From: Phlyctochytrium arcticum
Taxonomy: Eukaryota; Chytridiomycota; Chytridiomycetes; Chytridiales; Chytridiaceae
DNA: 64,000 nt
Direction of reading: 5' to 3'
Assembly: GCA_025602905.1 (NCBI GenBank)
Contig: JAHLKI010000029.1
Span: 124,001-188,000 of the forward strand
In this document: positions 1 through 7,585 of the stretch, piece by piece
Numbering within the stretch: the stretch's first letter is position 1
How the letters are laid out: every line of letters begins with the position of its first letter
Program-made: the position numbers and the translations under genes
Notes under the pieces: generated by a model
Databases searched by the model: none
What the model was told of the DNA's origin: nothing
The model's input: the letters and a program-made list of their open reading frames with translations, nothing else

Positions 1-827
1 CAGGAAGTTTCATTGTATTAGGCGGTGTTGGAATCGTAAAAAAACTTTATGTAGGAAATGATATTTATAGCAACAATTTGAAAGTTGCGACAGAGACTTT
101 CGTTAATACACAGATTGCAGCGATTCCCTTGGCAAATTACACTTTACTGTCTACATACAATACTCGACAAACGGCAATTGATTCACGGTTCACTCCAATA
201 GAGACGAGACAATCTCAACTGAAAGCATTATCGAATCTTGATATTCTCGATTTATCGACTGCCTATGTTAATGGTATTCTTCCTATTGCAAATGTGAATA
301 CAAGTACACTTCAGCCTATCATCACCTCGAGTAATGCGGCATCAATCAAAGCAACATTGGGTCTATCTTCAAGTGCATCAACTGGCCAAATAGATTATGC
401 GAATATTCTCAACAAACCGGCATTTGGTACACTATCATTGAAGAATAATGTCGATTTGTCAACATCTGATGTAGTAGGAAATTTAGATTTTGCCCGGATT
501 ATCAATGTTCCCTCATATGTCTTGACAAGTGAGTACAATACCAGAATATCACAACTTGGATCTTTGGCAAATAAATCAGCTGTCGACCTGTCTACTTCAG
601 ATTCAATAGGGCAACTTGATTTTGCAAGACTTAGCAACGTGCCGAATTACGTTGCAACTAGCGATTACAATACTCGTATTACACCCATTGAAACTAAATT
701 GACTGGATATGACACTTCAATAACGTCCAAACTTCTCACACTGAATTTAGGTACTGGTACTCAACCTCTTGCTTTTACATTAACGCTCCCTCAACAGCAA
801 CAGTCGGAAATGCTGTTATTTCCATGA
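1..827 (+). CDS. Fibre-like repeat protein, N-terminal part (open at left edge, frameshifted at its end)
   Basis: The reading frame is already open at base 3, so the gene starts outside the window; the first in-window start (78) is not the real one. The upstream in-frame residues (GGVGIVKKLYVGNDI) resemble the GGVGI..NLYVGG segments of tail-fibre and fibre-like proteins of phages and large DNA viruses. Two or three degenerate repeats of about 57 residues follow, each with a VDLSTSD..G.LDFAR core and a SEYNTR-type end. There are no introns, and the DNA is more AT-rich than the host genes. The frame stops at 827, but the sequence just before the stop makes sense as protein in the frame of the next ORF. 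The two ORFs are therefore probably one gene broken by a frameshift near 770-785. The fibre or structural role is inference from repeat style. Confidence 0.5.
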   Translation, partial: GSFIVLGGVGIVKKLYVGNDIYSNNLKVATETFVNTQIAAIPLANYTLLSTYNTRQTAIDSRFTPIETRQSQLKALSNLDILDLSTAYVNGILPIANVNTSTLQPIITSSNAASIKATLGLSSSASTGQIDYANILNKPAFGTLSLKNNVDLSTSDVVGNLDFARIINVPSYVLTSEYNTRISQLGSLANKSAVDLSTSDSIGQLDFARLSNVPNYVATSDYNTRITPIETKLTGYDTSITSKLLTLNLGTGTQPLAFTLTLPQQQQSEMLLFP

Positions 828-1942
828 ACAATGCTACATCTAACTGTCAATGGGGTATGTACCACGCAGGGCAAAATGGTACAGGAGGTTTGCCAAACGG
901 CTCACTGGGCTTCTACAATTTCAACCTATCATCTCATATTCTTCAATTAAGACCAGATGGAAATGTTCATGTTGTAAAATCACTCTATGTGGGTACCGAC
1001 ATATTCGTTGCTGGCAATTCATTAATTACATCTCTTGGTAACAAACAGCCTCTTCATGCAAACTTGACAACACTTTCAAGTGCAACACCCACGTTACCTA
1101 CTCTAATAACAACAGGAGATGTGACGATAAACGGGTCGTATCTAAAGATTCCGAATACAGGGTTCAGTCAAATCAACCTGGGAAATATGTACATCAATTG
1201 TAGCCCCGCACACGAGAGGGGGGATCTCCATCTATATGATACCATCACGAATCATAGATTCATTGGGTGGTATTCAAACTCACTGACGTTGTCTCTACGA
1301 CCCATAGGAGGCGCAGGCAAATTGTATTCCGACGCTCTGATAGATGTTGGTTTCAATTCTGTCGCACCAAGTATCATACAAAGCAATAATACTGGATCAG
1401 TTCTCAAAGTCAAGAACCGTCATGCAAGTGGATATTCTGAAGTAAGATTCTTCAATAACAACGAAACTTCCAATGCTGCTATTGGTATCGGCAATACGTC
1501 TACAGCGGCTCCTCATAAGGATACTTTATATCTTCAATGCGCAAACGGTCTGTATTTGGATAGCCCAGATGGTGGAAAAATTACAAGACCAGTTGTTTCG
1601 AATATATGGGATAATGCCAGTACGGGTCAGAATGCTACAATAGCCAACGCTTTTTCAAAGGTTTTTACTACAACACGAACTTTACAAGTTTATAATGGAT
1701 CTCTAGCCATCTATTGTAATCAACTCAGCGCAAATATTACCTTTTCATGCCGAATTGACGGTAACGTTGTAAAAACATGGTATCATAGTTTCAACACAAT
1801 GAACAATATTATTAGATTACCATTTGATTTTTTTACCTCCGGACTTGCATTGGGGAATCATACGTTCACACTTACTTGGACTGGAACAAGTCTGTCCTTT
1901 GATGGTTTTTGTCGCATCGACCTCCAAATGCTAGAATATTAA
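824..1942 (+). CDS. Fibre-like protein, C-terminal part
   Basis: This 372-residue ORF overlaps the previous one by 4 bases in another frame. Residues upstream of its ATG in the same frame read sensibly back to about 782, which suggests one original protein. An LRPDGNVHVVKSLYVGTDI segment near residue 42 repeats the LYVGNDI motif of the first part, so the two share a repeat family. The last ~110 residues (from about SNIWDNAST) are rich in alternating hydrophobic and polar residues, as in a beta-sandwich head domain of a trimeric fibre. No transmembrane segment or introns are seen. Homology was not searched; the fibre-head reading is inference. Confidence 0.5.
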   Translation: MNNATSNCQWGMYHAGQNGTGGLPNGSLGFYNFNLSSHILQLRPDGNVHVVKSLYVGTDIFVAGNSLITSLGNKQPLHANLTTLSSATPTLPTLITTGDVTINGSYLKIPNTGFSQINLGNMYINCSPAHERGDLHLYDTITNHRFIGWYSNSLTLSLRPIGGAGKLYSDALIDVGFNSVAPSIIQSNNTGSVLKVKNRHASGYSEVRFFNNNETSNAAIGIGNTSTAAPHKDTLYLQCANGLYLDSPDGGKITRPVVSNIWDNASTGQNATIANAFSKVFTTTRTLQVYNGSLAIYCNQLSANITFSCRIDGNVVKTWYHSFNTMNNIIRLPFDFFTSGLALGNHTFTLTWTGTSLSFDGFCRIDLQMLEY

Positions 1943-2286
1943 ACCTCGTTATATATCAGCTCGAAGACTTCAATACAAGTGTTTCTATTGCAACCCAAAG
2001 CGACATTACGCTCAGATATATTCAACCAGCCATTCGAGAGGAACTCACGTCGCAATTTCCTATCTTTCCTAGGATGCAGAATACTGGAAATGGAAATAAT
2101 CTTTTCAAACAGGTCCCTATTACAAGGAGTGCGAGGTGTATAGACATACAAATCTTTCCCTATCAGACTGATACATACTTTTGTCATTTGTTCTTCTGTT
2201 GATATAGGTAGTCTTAGGACATACGCTGTTTCACCACTCTTTGACGTTAGTTCGATAATCTTAGGTCTTGGACATCCAATACACAT
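1939..2286 (-). CDS. Unknown 115-residue protein of the virus-like block
   Basis: I do not recognise this protein. It is intron-less and converges on the fibre-like ORF, overlapping its stop by 4 bases. Such tight packing is usual in large DNA viruses and unusual among the host genes here. The N-terminal half is mixed hydrophobic and charged; a basic stretch (HPRKDRKLRREF) sits near the middle. The start codon lies in a TAAATG hexamer, as do the next two minus-strand genes. It is taken as real because of its length, packing and start context. Confidence 0.45.
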   Translation of the reverse strand: MCIGCPRPKIIELTSKSGETAYVLRLPISTEEQMTKVCISLIGKDLYVYTPRTPCNRDLFEKIISISSILHPRKDRKLRREFLSNGWLNISERNVALGCNRNTCIEVFELIYNEV

Positions 2287-2289
2287 TTA
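2284..2289 (-). promoter_or_regulatory. TAAATG start context (unknown ORF)
   Basis: The start codon is embedded in TAAATG on the minus strand. This hexamer is the classic late-promoter core of poxviruses and occurs in related forms in other large cytoplasmic DNA viruses. It also occurs at the two following minus-strand genes. Confidence 0.35.
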
Positions 2290-2332
2290 TCTTTGAAGCT
2301 AACAATTTCATATCGAAGCTATTATGTCGCGT

Positions 2333-2725
2333 TTAATCTTTTTTTAGAATATCAATCATGTTTTGTTTTGTAATGGGCTTCGTATAAAATTCATCAGCTC
2401 CGACTGCTATCGCCTTGTGTTTCAATGATGCATCGGAAGAAAAGGCGATGATCTTCACCCCTTCGCTTACCATGTTGTCTCGTTCAGATTGACGGATCCA
2501 CCTGATCAGGTTCAGCCCCTCCTCTTTATAAGAAAAACTCGGATCCTGAATATGTTCATTGAGCAACATGTCAGTAAAGATATAGGTTATATCGTCATAA
2601 TTATCCTTGAATACGTCAAACAGAAGCATTGTGGATGAGAGAAAGACTTGTTCTGTAGTAATACTATTAATCATCTTCTTGATTAGCTTCCTGATGAATT
2701 GGTTGTCATCAATTACTATGATCAT
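2333..2725 (-). CDS. Stand-alone response regulator receiver domain
   Basis: This 130-residue protein is a single CheY-like receiver domain with no output domain. Visible family residues are the acidic pair DD at residues 6-7 (VIDDNQFIRK), the phospho-acceptor Asp in YIFTDM near residue 52, the Ser/Thr switch in IIAFSSD near residue 98, and the invariant Lys in FYTKPIT near residue 118. All key positions are present, so the domain looks able to accept phosphate from a histidine kinase. It has no introns and lies between two other short minus-strand ORFs. Fungal receiver domains normally sit in hybrid kinases, Ssk1 or Skn7, so a free single-domain gene in a compact AT-rich block points to a viral or bacterial source. 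The fold is confident; the origin is inferred. Confidence 0.8.
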   Translation of the reverse strand: MIIVIDDNQFIRKLIKKMINSITTEQVFLSSTMLLFDVFKDNYDDITYIFTDMLLNEHIQDPSFSYKEEGLNLIRWIRQSERDNMVSEGVKIIAFSSDASLKHKAIAVGADEFYTKPITKQNMIDILKKD

Positions 2726-2728
2726 TTA
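2723..2728 (-). promoter_or_regulatory. TAAATG start context (response regulator)
   Basis: TAAATG overlaps the start codon of the receiver-domain gene. The 30 bases upstream are A/T-rich (TTTGCAATAAGATAAAAAC), compatible with a viral-type promoter. Confidence 0.35.
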
Positions 2729-2764
2729 CATGATGTGTTTTTATCTTATTGCAAAGTAAAAGAT

Positions 2765-3190
2765 TCATGGGCCGAGCTTACTATATACAATATAGGTAAT
2801 TCGATTTGCGTTGTGCCATGTGAAAGGTTCGCGTGATCCTTCCCTCTTCGATGTTAAATAATAGGTTTCCATACGAAACATTTTTGGATATCGCCACATG
2901 TACTTTATATGTTCCTTTCTTCCAACATTTCTTTCAAATTTGTATCTGTATATCATATCATGATAATTTGAATACATCAATTTTATACATATATCTTGGT
3001 AATATGAATTTTTTGAATTACCTTCAATCGGATATGAAACCTCGGCCCACTTCTCATTTTTCAATCTTTTACAAATTTCACGTACAGGATTAATACGATA
3101 CATGCTTGCAAGTGATATATAGTCATCGGTATTCAAATTCCCGCAAACCTTTAAGAAGAGTTCTAAAGGTAGAGTGTCCAACAAGTTCAT
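2765..3190 (-). CDS. F-box-like protein
   Basis: A 141-residue protein whose N-terminus (LLDTLPLELFLKVCGNLNTDDYISLASM) follows the F-box pattern LP.E....I...L...D...L..., followed by a basic region near KRLKNEKWAEV. F-boxes bind Skp1 and recruit proteins to SCF ubiquitin ligases; several large DNA viruses encode them to redirect host degradation. No leucine-rich or WD repeats follow; the C-terminal ~90 residues are rich in Tyr, Met and charged residues and are not recognised. No introns. The start codon is in TAAATG. F-box assignment is by pattern only. Confidence 0.6.
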   Translation of the reverse strand: MNLLDTLPLELFLKVCGNLNTDDYISLASMYRINPVREICKRLKNEKWAEVSYPIEGNSKNSYYQDICIKLMYSNYHDMIYRYKFERNVGRKEHIKYMWRYPKMFRMETYYLTSKREGSREPFTWHNANRITYIVYSKLGP

Positions 3191-3193
3191 TTA
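3188..3193 (-). promoter_or_regulatory. TAAATG start context (F-box gene)
   Basis: Third consecutive minus-strand start in TAAATG, preceded by a T-run (GTGTTTTTTTGG) about 15 bases upstream. Confidence 0.35.
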
Positions 3194-3403
3194 CAATGTA
3201 ATACCAAAAAAACACAATTTGAAAAAGATCCCCGAGATGTCCGCACCCAATCGCATCAGACAAATCAGACAAGACCCATGAGAGAAAACGAGATAAATAT
3301 GAGAAGTGAGGATCCGTATCGGGTTGATAGGGGTCCCGTTGCGTTTTGTCGCGTCGAGGTCAATCTTGTTACTCTCACACAAACGTAGCTTCATATTCAG
3401 CAA
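3191..3403 (-). CDS. Small doubtful ORF upstream of the F-box gene
   Basis: A 70-residue ORF ending directly before the F-box start. It has a charged N-terminal half and a Cys/Phe-rich hydrophobic C-terminus. It has no TAAATG start and no recognisable motif, and it would cover the promoter of the F-box gene. It may be chance. Confidence 0.15.
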   Translation of the reverse strand: MLNMKLRLCESNKIDLDATKRNGTPINPIRILTSHIYLVFSHGSCLICLMRLGADISGIFFKLCFFGITL

Positions 3404-3669
3404 TTAGAAAAAGTAGGAAAAATCCTATAAAAGTATTATTACTCTTGTATTTTTACTTTTGCAGGATTTTCACGACTTTTTGCAAAAAGTGTAGCATCAA
3501 GTAGCAATATGTAGCATTGACCTCGGAGCGAATAAGCCGCAAATGAAGGCGCAAGAGTCTTTCCTATGGATAGAAAGAAAAGGAATCGATACTTACAGGT
3601 CTATAAAAGCGACAGACAGCATCAAAGAGAACCGCATTATCATCAGATAGCATCAAGTTAGCACCAAGA
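3404..3669. other. AT-rich gap with short direct repeats
   Basis: No supported gene. It contains a T-rich tract and three close copies of a GTAGCA-type word (about 3489-3517). It probably separates the minus-strand cluster from the plus-strand ORF at 3670 and may hold promoters for both directions. Confidence 0.3.
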
Positions 3670-3993
3670 ATGGATCGATTAGAGGAGCGAGTGTTGGACT
3701 TTATCAATCTAGACGTATCAGCAGAATATGAGGCAGCGAATAGAATCGTCAAGAAACATACAGCAGCTTTAGAATATATCAAGTCAGAGATGAAGAAGAA
3801 GAATATAACTTCATTATCAGTAAAGGACGGCAGAATATCCAAGAAACTAGCTTTCAGCATAAGAAAACAAAGCCGCGTCGATATCAAGGCATTACCGATG
3901 GATATTCGCGATTCATTCCAGACACTAATGGAAATCTGGACAAGAAACGTGATGGAAGATGCAGCGGCGGATGACGTCATCACGATAGTTTAG
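3670..3993 (+). CDS. Unknown 107-residue charged helical protein
   Basis: Not recognised. The sequence is rich in Lys, Glu, Asp and Ile and looks mostly alpha-helical (MDRLEERVLDFINLDVSAEY near the start, EYIKSEMKKKNI in the middle), with no Cys and no membrane segment. It has an ATG start and no introns. A minus-strand ORF covers the same bases (3564-3983), but its Ser/Phe-rich composition looks like an antisense shadow. This is the last ORF before the transposon region, so it may mark the right end of the virus-like block. Confidence 0.4.
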   Translation: MDRLEERVLDFINLDVSAEYEAANRIVKKHTAALEYIKSEMKKKNITSLSVKDGRISKKLAFSIRKQSRVDIKALPMDIRDSFQTLMEIWTRNVMEDAAADDVITIV

Positions 3994-4221
3994 GTTTAGA
4001 TTCAAGGCAAGATGGGCGGTTATCCCGCGACTTTTGACACGATTTGGATCTTGTCAGAATCCTATTGATAGATTGTAGCCTCGATCTTAGATCAGATCAG
4101 TATAATTTGTATCTATACTCTAAGCTTGCCCGAATGCAGGCATGTTTCGCGCTTTGCCACGGTTCAAAATATATCATTAAACCATATGTAGCTATAGCGT
4201 CCCTATATAGATACCAACCAG

Positions 4222-4290
4222 TGACACGGTGCATATTGCCACTGACTACCCACCCGGGGTGGGTAGTCAGTGGCAATATGCACCGTGTCA
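4222..4290. repeat. 69-bp perfect palindrome at the edge of the truncated retrotransposon
   Basis: Two 34-base arms (4222-4255 and 4257-4290) are exact reverse complements around a single G at 4256; the left arm begins TGACACGGTGCATATTGCC. The right arm is integrase coding sequence, so the left arm is an inverted copy of it. The symmetry stops sharply at both ends. The 3994-4221 gap to its left holds no gene I can support. Confidence 0.95.
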
Positions 4291-5433
4291 GTCATAGTGG
4301 ATTACCTCTCCACTCGTGTGTATCTGATTCCATGTAACATGGAGATGGGGAGCCAAGAGATTGCATATCTCTTCACTTCGCACTTCTTCAAGAATGAAGG
4401 TGCACCGGAAGTGATTGTCAGCGACAGAGACAGCCGCTTTTTATCCGAGTTTTGGGAGGCCTTTACGGTCGGCTTGGGCATTAAGCGGGAAGTCGCGACG
4501 GCTCGTCATCAACAGACTGATGGCAAGTGCGAGCGCAAGATCAAGTCTGTGAAAAGCATTTTGAGGGCTTTCATAGACCTTGACGGTAAGAATTGGGTGG
4601 ACATCTTGCCGATGCTTGAGTTCCATCACAATTTGACTCCGTCAAGCACGGGCTTCGCTCCGTTCATGATAGACAAGGGGCGTCTACCGCTGGTATTCGG
4701 GGAATTTACCACGCGGAAAGGTCTTCAACAGATCGCAACACCTACTGCGCAACAAGTTGCAAAGTTCGTTGATGCTCTGAGAGACACTGAACGGGTCGTG
4801 CAGCAGCGCCTACGTGATGCACAAGATGTGCAGGCGCGAAACCATGACCGCGGGCGTCGGACTCTGAAATTTGACAAGGGCGATCTCGTCTTGCTCAAAC
4901 GTAAGGGAATCCACATCCCGGCCTTGGGAAAGCTGCCCGAGAAGCTTCGTCAGGATTGGATTGGTCCATTCAGTGTGGAGGACTTTGGACCTCATCCTGA
5001 TACGTACCGGTTGAAGTTGCCACATACTATGCGTATGGTTCATCCGACGTTTCATGTCAATGTCTTGAAGACATGGGAGCCCCCGAACTCCGTAGCCTAC
5101 AGGGCTTCAGTGGAAGCGCCTGATCCTGTCCTTGTGAATGGAGAGGAACTTTGGCTAGTTGACCGCATCCTTGACGAGAAAGTCCGTCACAGGAAGCGGA
5201 TGTACTTGGTACAATGGGAAGGGTTCGGACCTGAGGACGCGACTTGGGAGCCGCGAAAACACCTCGAGGGCACGGAAGCACTGGGCGCATGGGAAGTAGC
5301 AAATCCCCCAGTGGCAGACCGTAACCCTCCGCTTTTGGCAAAGCGCAAAAAGGGCGGAACCACTTCCAAGGCAAGCACGGGCGATGTGCCCGCTGCCACT
5401 GCCAAACCAGCACGCAAGAGAGGACGTCGATGA
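4270..5433 (+). pseudogene. Ty3/gypsy integrase with chromodomain, 5'-truncated
   Basis: The C-terminal part of a retrotransposon polyprotein. From N to C it has: the later part of the integrase core (SVIVDYLSTRVYLIPC; catalytic Asp in VIVSDRDSRFLSEFW near residue 53; Glu in TDGKCERKIKSV near residue 88); the C-terminal GPY/F-like module (DWIGPFSVEDFGP...HPTFHVNVLK, about residues 220-275); and a chromodomain (VDRILDEKVRHRKRMYLVQWEGF..EDATWEP, about residues 297-340) with a basic Lys/Arg tail. This layout marks a chromovirus, whose chromodomain steers insertion to particular chromatin. The first catalytic Asp, RNase H, reverse transcriptase, protease and gag are missing; the ORF starts abruptly in the palindrome. 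It is therefore a dead remnant, although its remaining 387 codons have no stop. Confidence 0.9.
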
Positions 5434-6174
5434 GTGATCGTCCGTGCTGAAGGGAAACTGATATGTCTGGTCGTGAGTGGATACGACAGAGCGTGGATGG
5501 CGAGCAATGTGGCTCCATCTTGAACCGTGGGAAGGTTCAATACGTAAGACGCTGGTCCTTGGATGACCCAACCAGCGCCCATCCGGGCTCACTACTATGA
5601 GATGAGTGGCCATCACCGCCTTCAGCATGCCTAGCAGTTGAAGTGCACCCACATCCAAGGTTGCACCTTGTCGACAATGCGGTCTCGCTTGTCGTTGCTC
5701 CGGTAGGTCTGATCAACCTGAGCTGAGCAGATGCGTCGTCTATGCATGGACTGCGAGGGACCCAGCCAAGAGGGCTTGTTTACATTACGCGTAACTTACA
5801 ACAGTAAGGACCGCAAGCAGACATATACCATTCCCATCCCTACATGTGTGATATGTAGAAGCTTGCCAGAGTGACGGCAAGGAGAGTTTGACTCTACGCT
5901 GAAGAGGGGTTCAGCGTCCGCTTTCATTGAACATGTGCTTGAGTACAGATTGACAATGGTCAGTGTAACTCAGAGGAGCGAACGTCTGGCGTCGTTCGGT
6001 TTGCTCTTCTGCACCGGAGGGTCTAGCATACGTCTGGCGTTGTCAGGTATGTGGGATGCCGGTGAGGTTGTACTGATTACTGTCATCTATGCTCATTCGC
6101 CTGTTCGAGGAGAACCCTGTACTTGAGACTCGCTCATAGCTCCTTCATTCGCTCATAATCGAGTCTGAGGGGGG
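5434..6174. other. Retrotransposon 3' non-coding tract
   Basis: No gene of its own; the overlapping minus-strand ORFs at 5057-5658 are shadows of the integrase end. It ends in a purine run (GAGGGGGG, 6167-6174) typical of the polypurine tract that lies just before a 3' LTR. Confidence 0.4.
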
Positions 6175-6290
6175 TGTGACGGGTTGTGGTTCTTTTATAC
6201 TAGCGGCAGGCGGCCGAATGACATGTGTCATTGGTCCCTGAGAGCGGTAGCAATCATTACTGCGCGAGCTGGCATGCGCCACACTCGTGA
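6175..6290 (+). repeat. Possible start of a 3' LTR
   Basis: TGTGACGGG directly follows the purine run, as expected for the start of a Ty3/gypsy LTR. The right end is uncertain: a GTGACA at about 6291 is one candidate, and the LTR may instead be cut by neighbouring MULE sequence. No second LTR copy was seen in the window to confirm it. Confidence 0.3.
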
Positions 6291-6429
6291 CAGGTTTTCT
6301 TCCATCATAAAGTACTCTGATAGCATTAGACATAGCTTTAAGTGTTTTTCGACCATTACACTACCCGAACTCTCGCAACCTGGGAAGTTGCATATAGCGT
6401 CCATTTTACTTTTCTTTGAGCCCCTTTCT

Positions 6430-7124
6430 TTCATCAGACCGATCCCCCTGACCCCATTGCAAGTAGTGACCTTTGGAACAATACCAGCGACCATGGATGA
6501 CACATCCTCAAACTGCTCCACCAGGAGCGAATCAAAGCGGACAGAATTATCAAAGCCAATGATGCCTCTACCGTTCTGAGTGAGGGTTCGCTAGTTCTCA
6601 AGCCATGCACTTCATGGCATCGACCAGTTATGGGCATGCCGTGTGCTCATGAGATCCTCGTGATGCGCGAGGAAAAACGTGCCTTGAAGATGTCCGATTT
6701 TATTTTGAGGTGGCGACTGAACCCTGTAACTGCAAGCTCGGAGGTTAAAGAGCCCCCCGTCGGTCGCTTTATCAAGGCCACACATGACCGTGGAAACAAG
6801 CGACTGCGTGTGGGATCTGAAATCGCGGAAAGCCAACTCATGGCAAGCCAGCGCAAGTGCGGAATTTGCCAGGCACGCGGACATGACAGGAGAGAGTGCC
6901 CAAGCGCCATGGTTGCCGCACAAGACGCAGCACTTATGTTTGACAGCGTGCTGAGCAATGAAGTCGTTACCTCTAGCCACTCAACTACCGCTACAGAGGA
7001 TAGTAGCTCGGAAGCCCTTTCACCATCTTCAATTTCCGCTGTACCTCAAACTCGTGCCTTGCGCAGATGTTCAGGTTGTGGTTCGACGATGCACACTTAT
7101 GATAAATGCCCAAATAAGCGCTGA
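6430..7124 (+). pseudogene. MULE transposase C-terminal fragment
   Basis: The C-terminal ~210 codons of a transposase related to the MULE at 12752-15882. They include QERIKADRIIKANDAS, the SWIM-type zinc region (KPCTSWHRPVMGMPCAHEIL), EPPVGRFIKATHDRGNKRLR, a zinc knuckle (CGICQARGHDRREC) and a terminal CCHC (CSGCGSTMHTYDKC) before the stop at 7124. The catalytic domain is absent. Upstream, recognisable sequence is broken by an in-frame TGA just before the HILKLL segment near 6500. The ends match no TIR, so this is a decayed piece. The stretch 7125-7375 that follows holds no gene. Confidence 0.75.
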
Positions 7125-7375
7125 CTTTGAATGGTTTTTATTGGTCTTTAGTCCATTCCGTTTCTGTATGTCTATTCAGTTATTCTCCATAGTATATTGT
7201 GTAGTGTATTGGATATCTTACTACCAGTCTTCTTTGTGCCACTATCTCCTTTGAGCGATGATTTTCCCACAGGGAGCAGGGTTGCGCATCCGGCCAGGTG
7301 GCTGTGCTGACTATGAAGCGCCATGCCAACAAGGGGTATGACTCAGCAGGGGTCAATCCGGGGGTGCAGATTTGG

Positions 7376-7457
7376 GGGCGGCAACTATATCCAACCTCAG
7401 TCTCAGCCAAATCCAACCTTTGGCATGTGACCTGTGTAATTTGGCCGAATAAGGTCA
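7376..7457 (+). repeat. Left TIR of the first MULE
   Basis: An inverted match to 10791-10872, with about 3-4 mismatches visible over ~82 bases. Outer end GGGCGGCAAC; inner end ...GGCCGAATAAGGT. Confidence 0.92.
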
Positions 7458-7585
7458 ACTTTTTAGCACAGCCACTGATCTCCGCTCATGTCCGACTATG
7501 ATATGATAGACATGCATGTAGCATTCCAAACCCCAGCCTAGTACATTACCATCTCTCCAAACGTTCACTACAAATACGGTCAGCA

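Noticed and set aside
3564..3983. 139-codon minus-strand ORF
   Set aside because: Covers the plus-strand ORF at 3670-3993; its Ser/Phe/Leu-rich run looks like antisense of a Lys/Glu-rich helical protein.
4222..4290. Transcription terminator hairpin
   Set aside because: The arms are 34 bp with a one-base centre and no T-run, and one arm is coding; rho-independent terminators do not apply in nuclear DNA.
5057..5658. Long overlapping minus-strand ORFs (131-167 codons)
   Set aside because: They are antisense shadows of the integrase 3' end and the following GC-rich tract; no protein family features.
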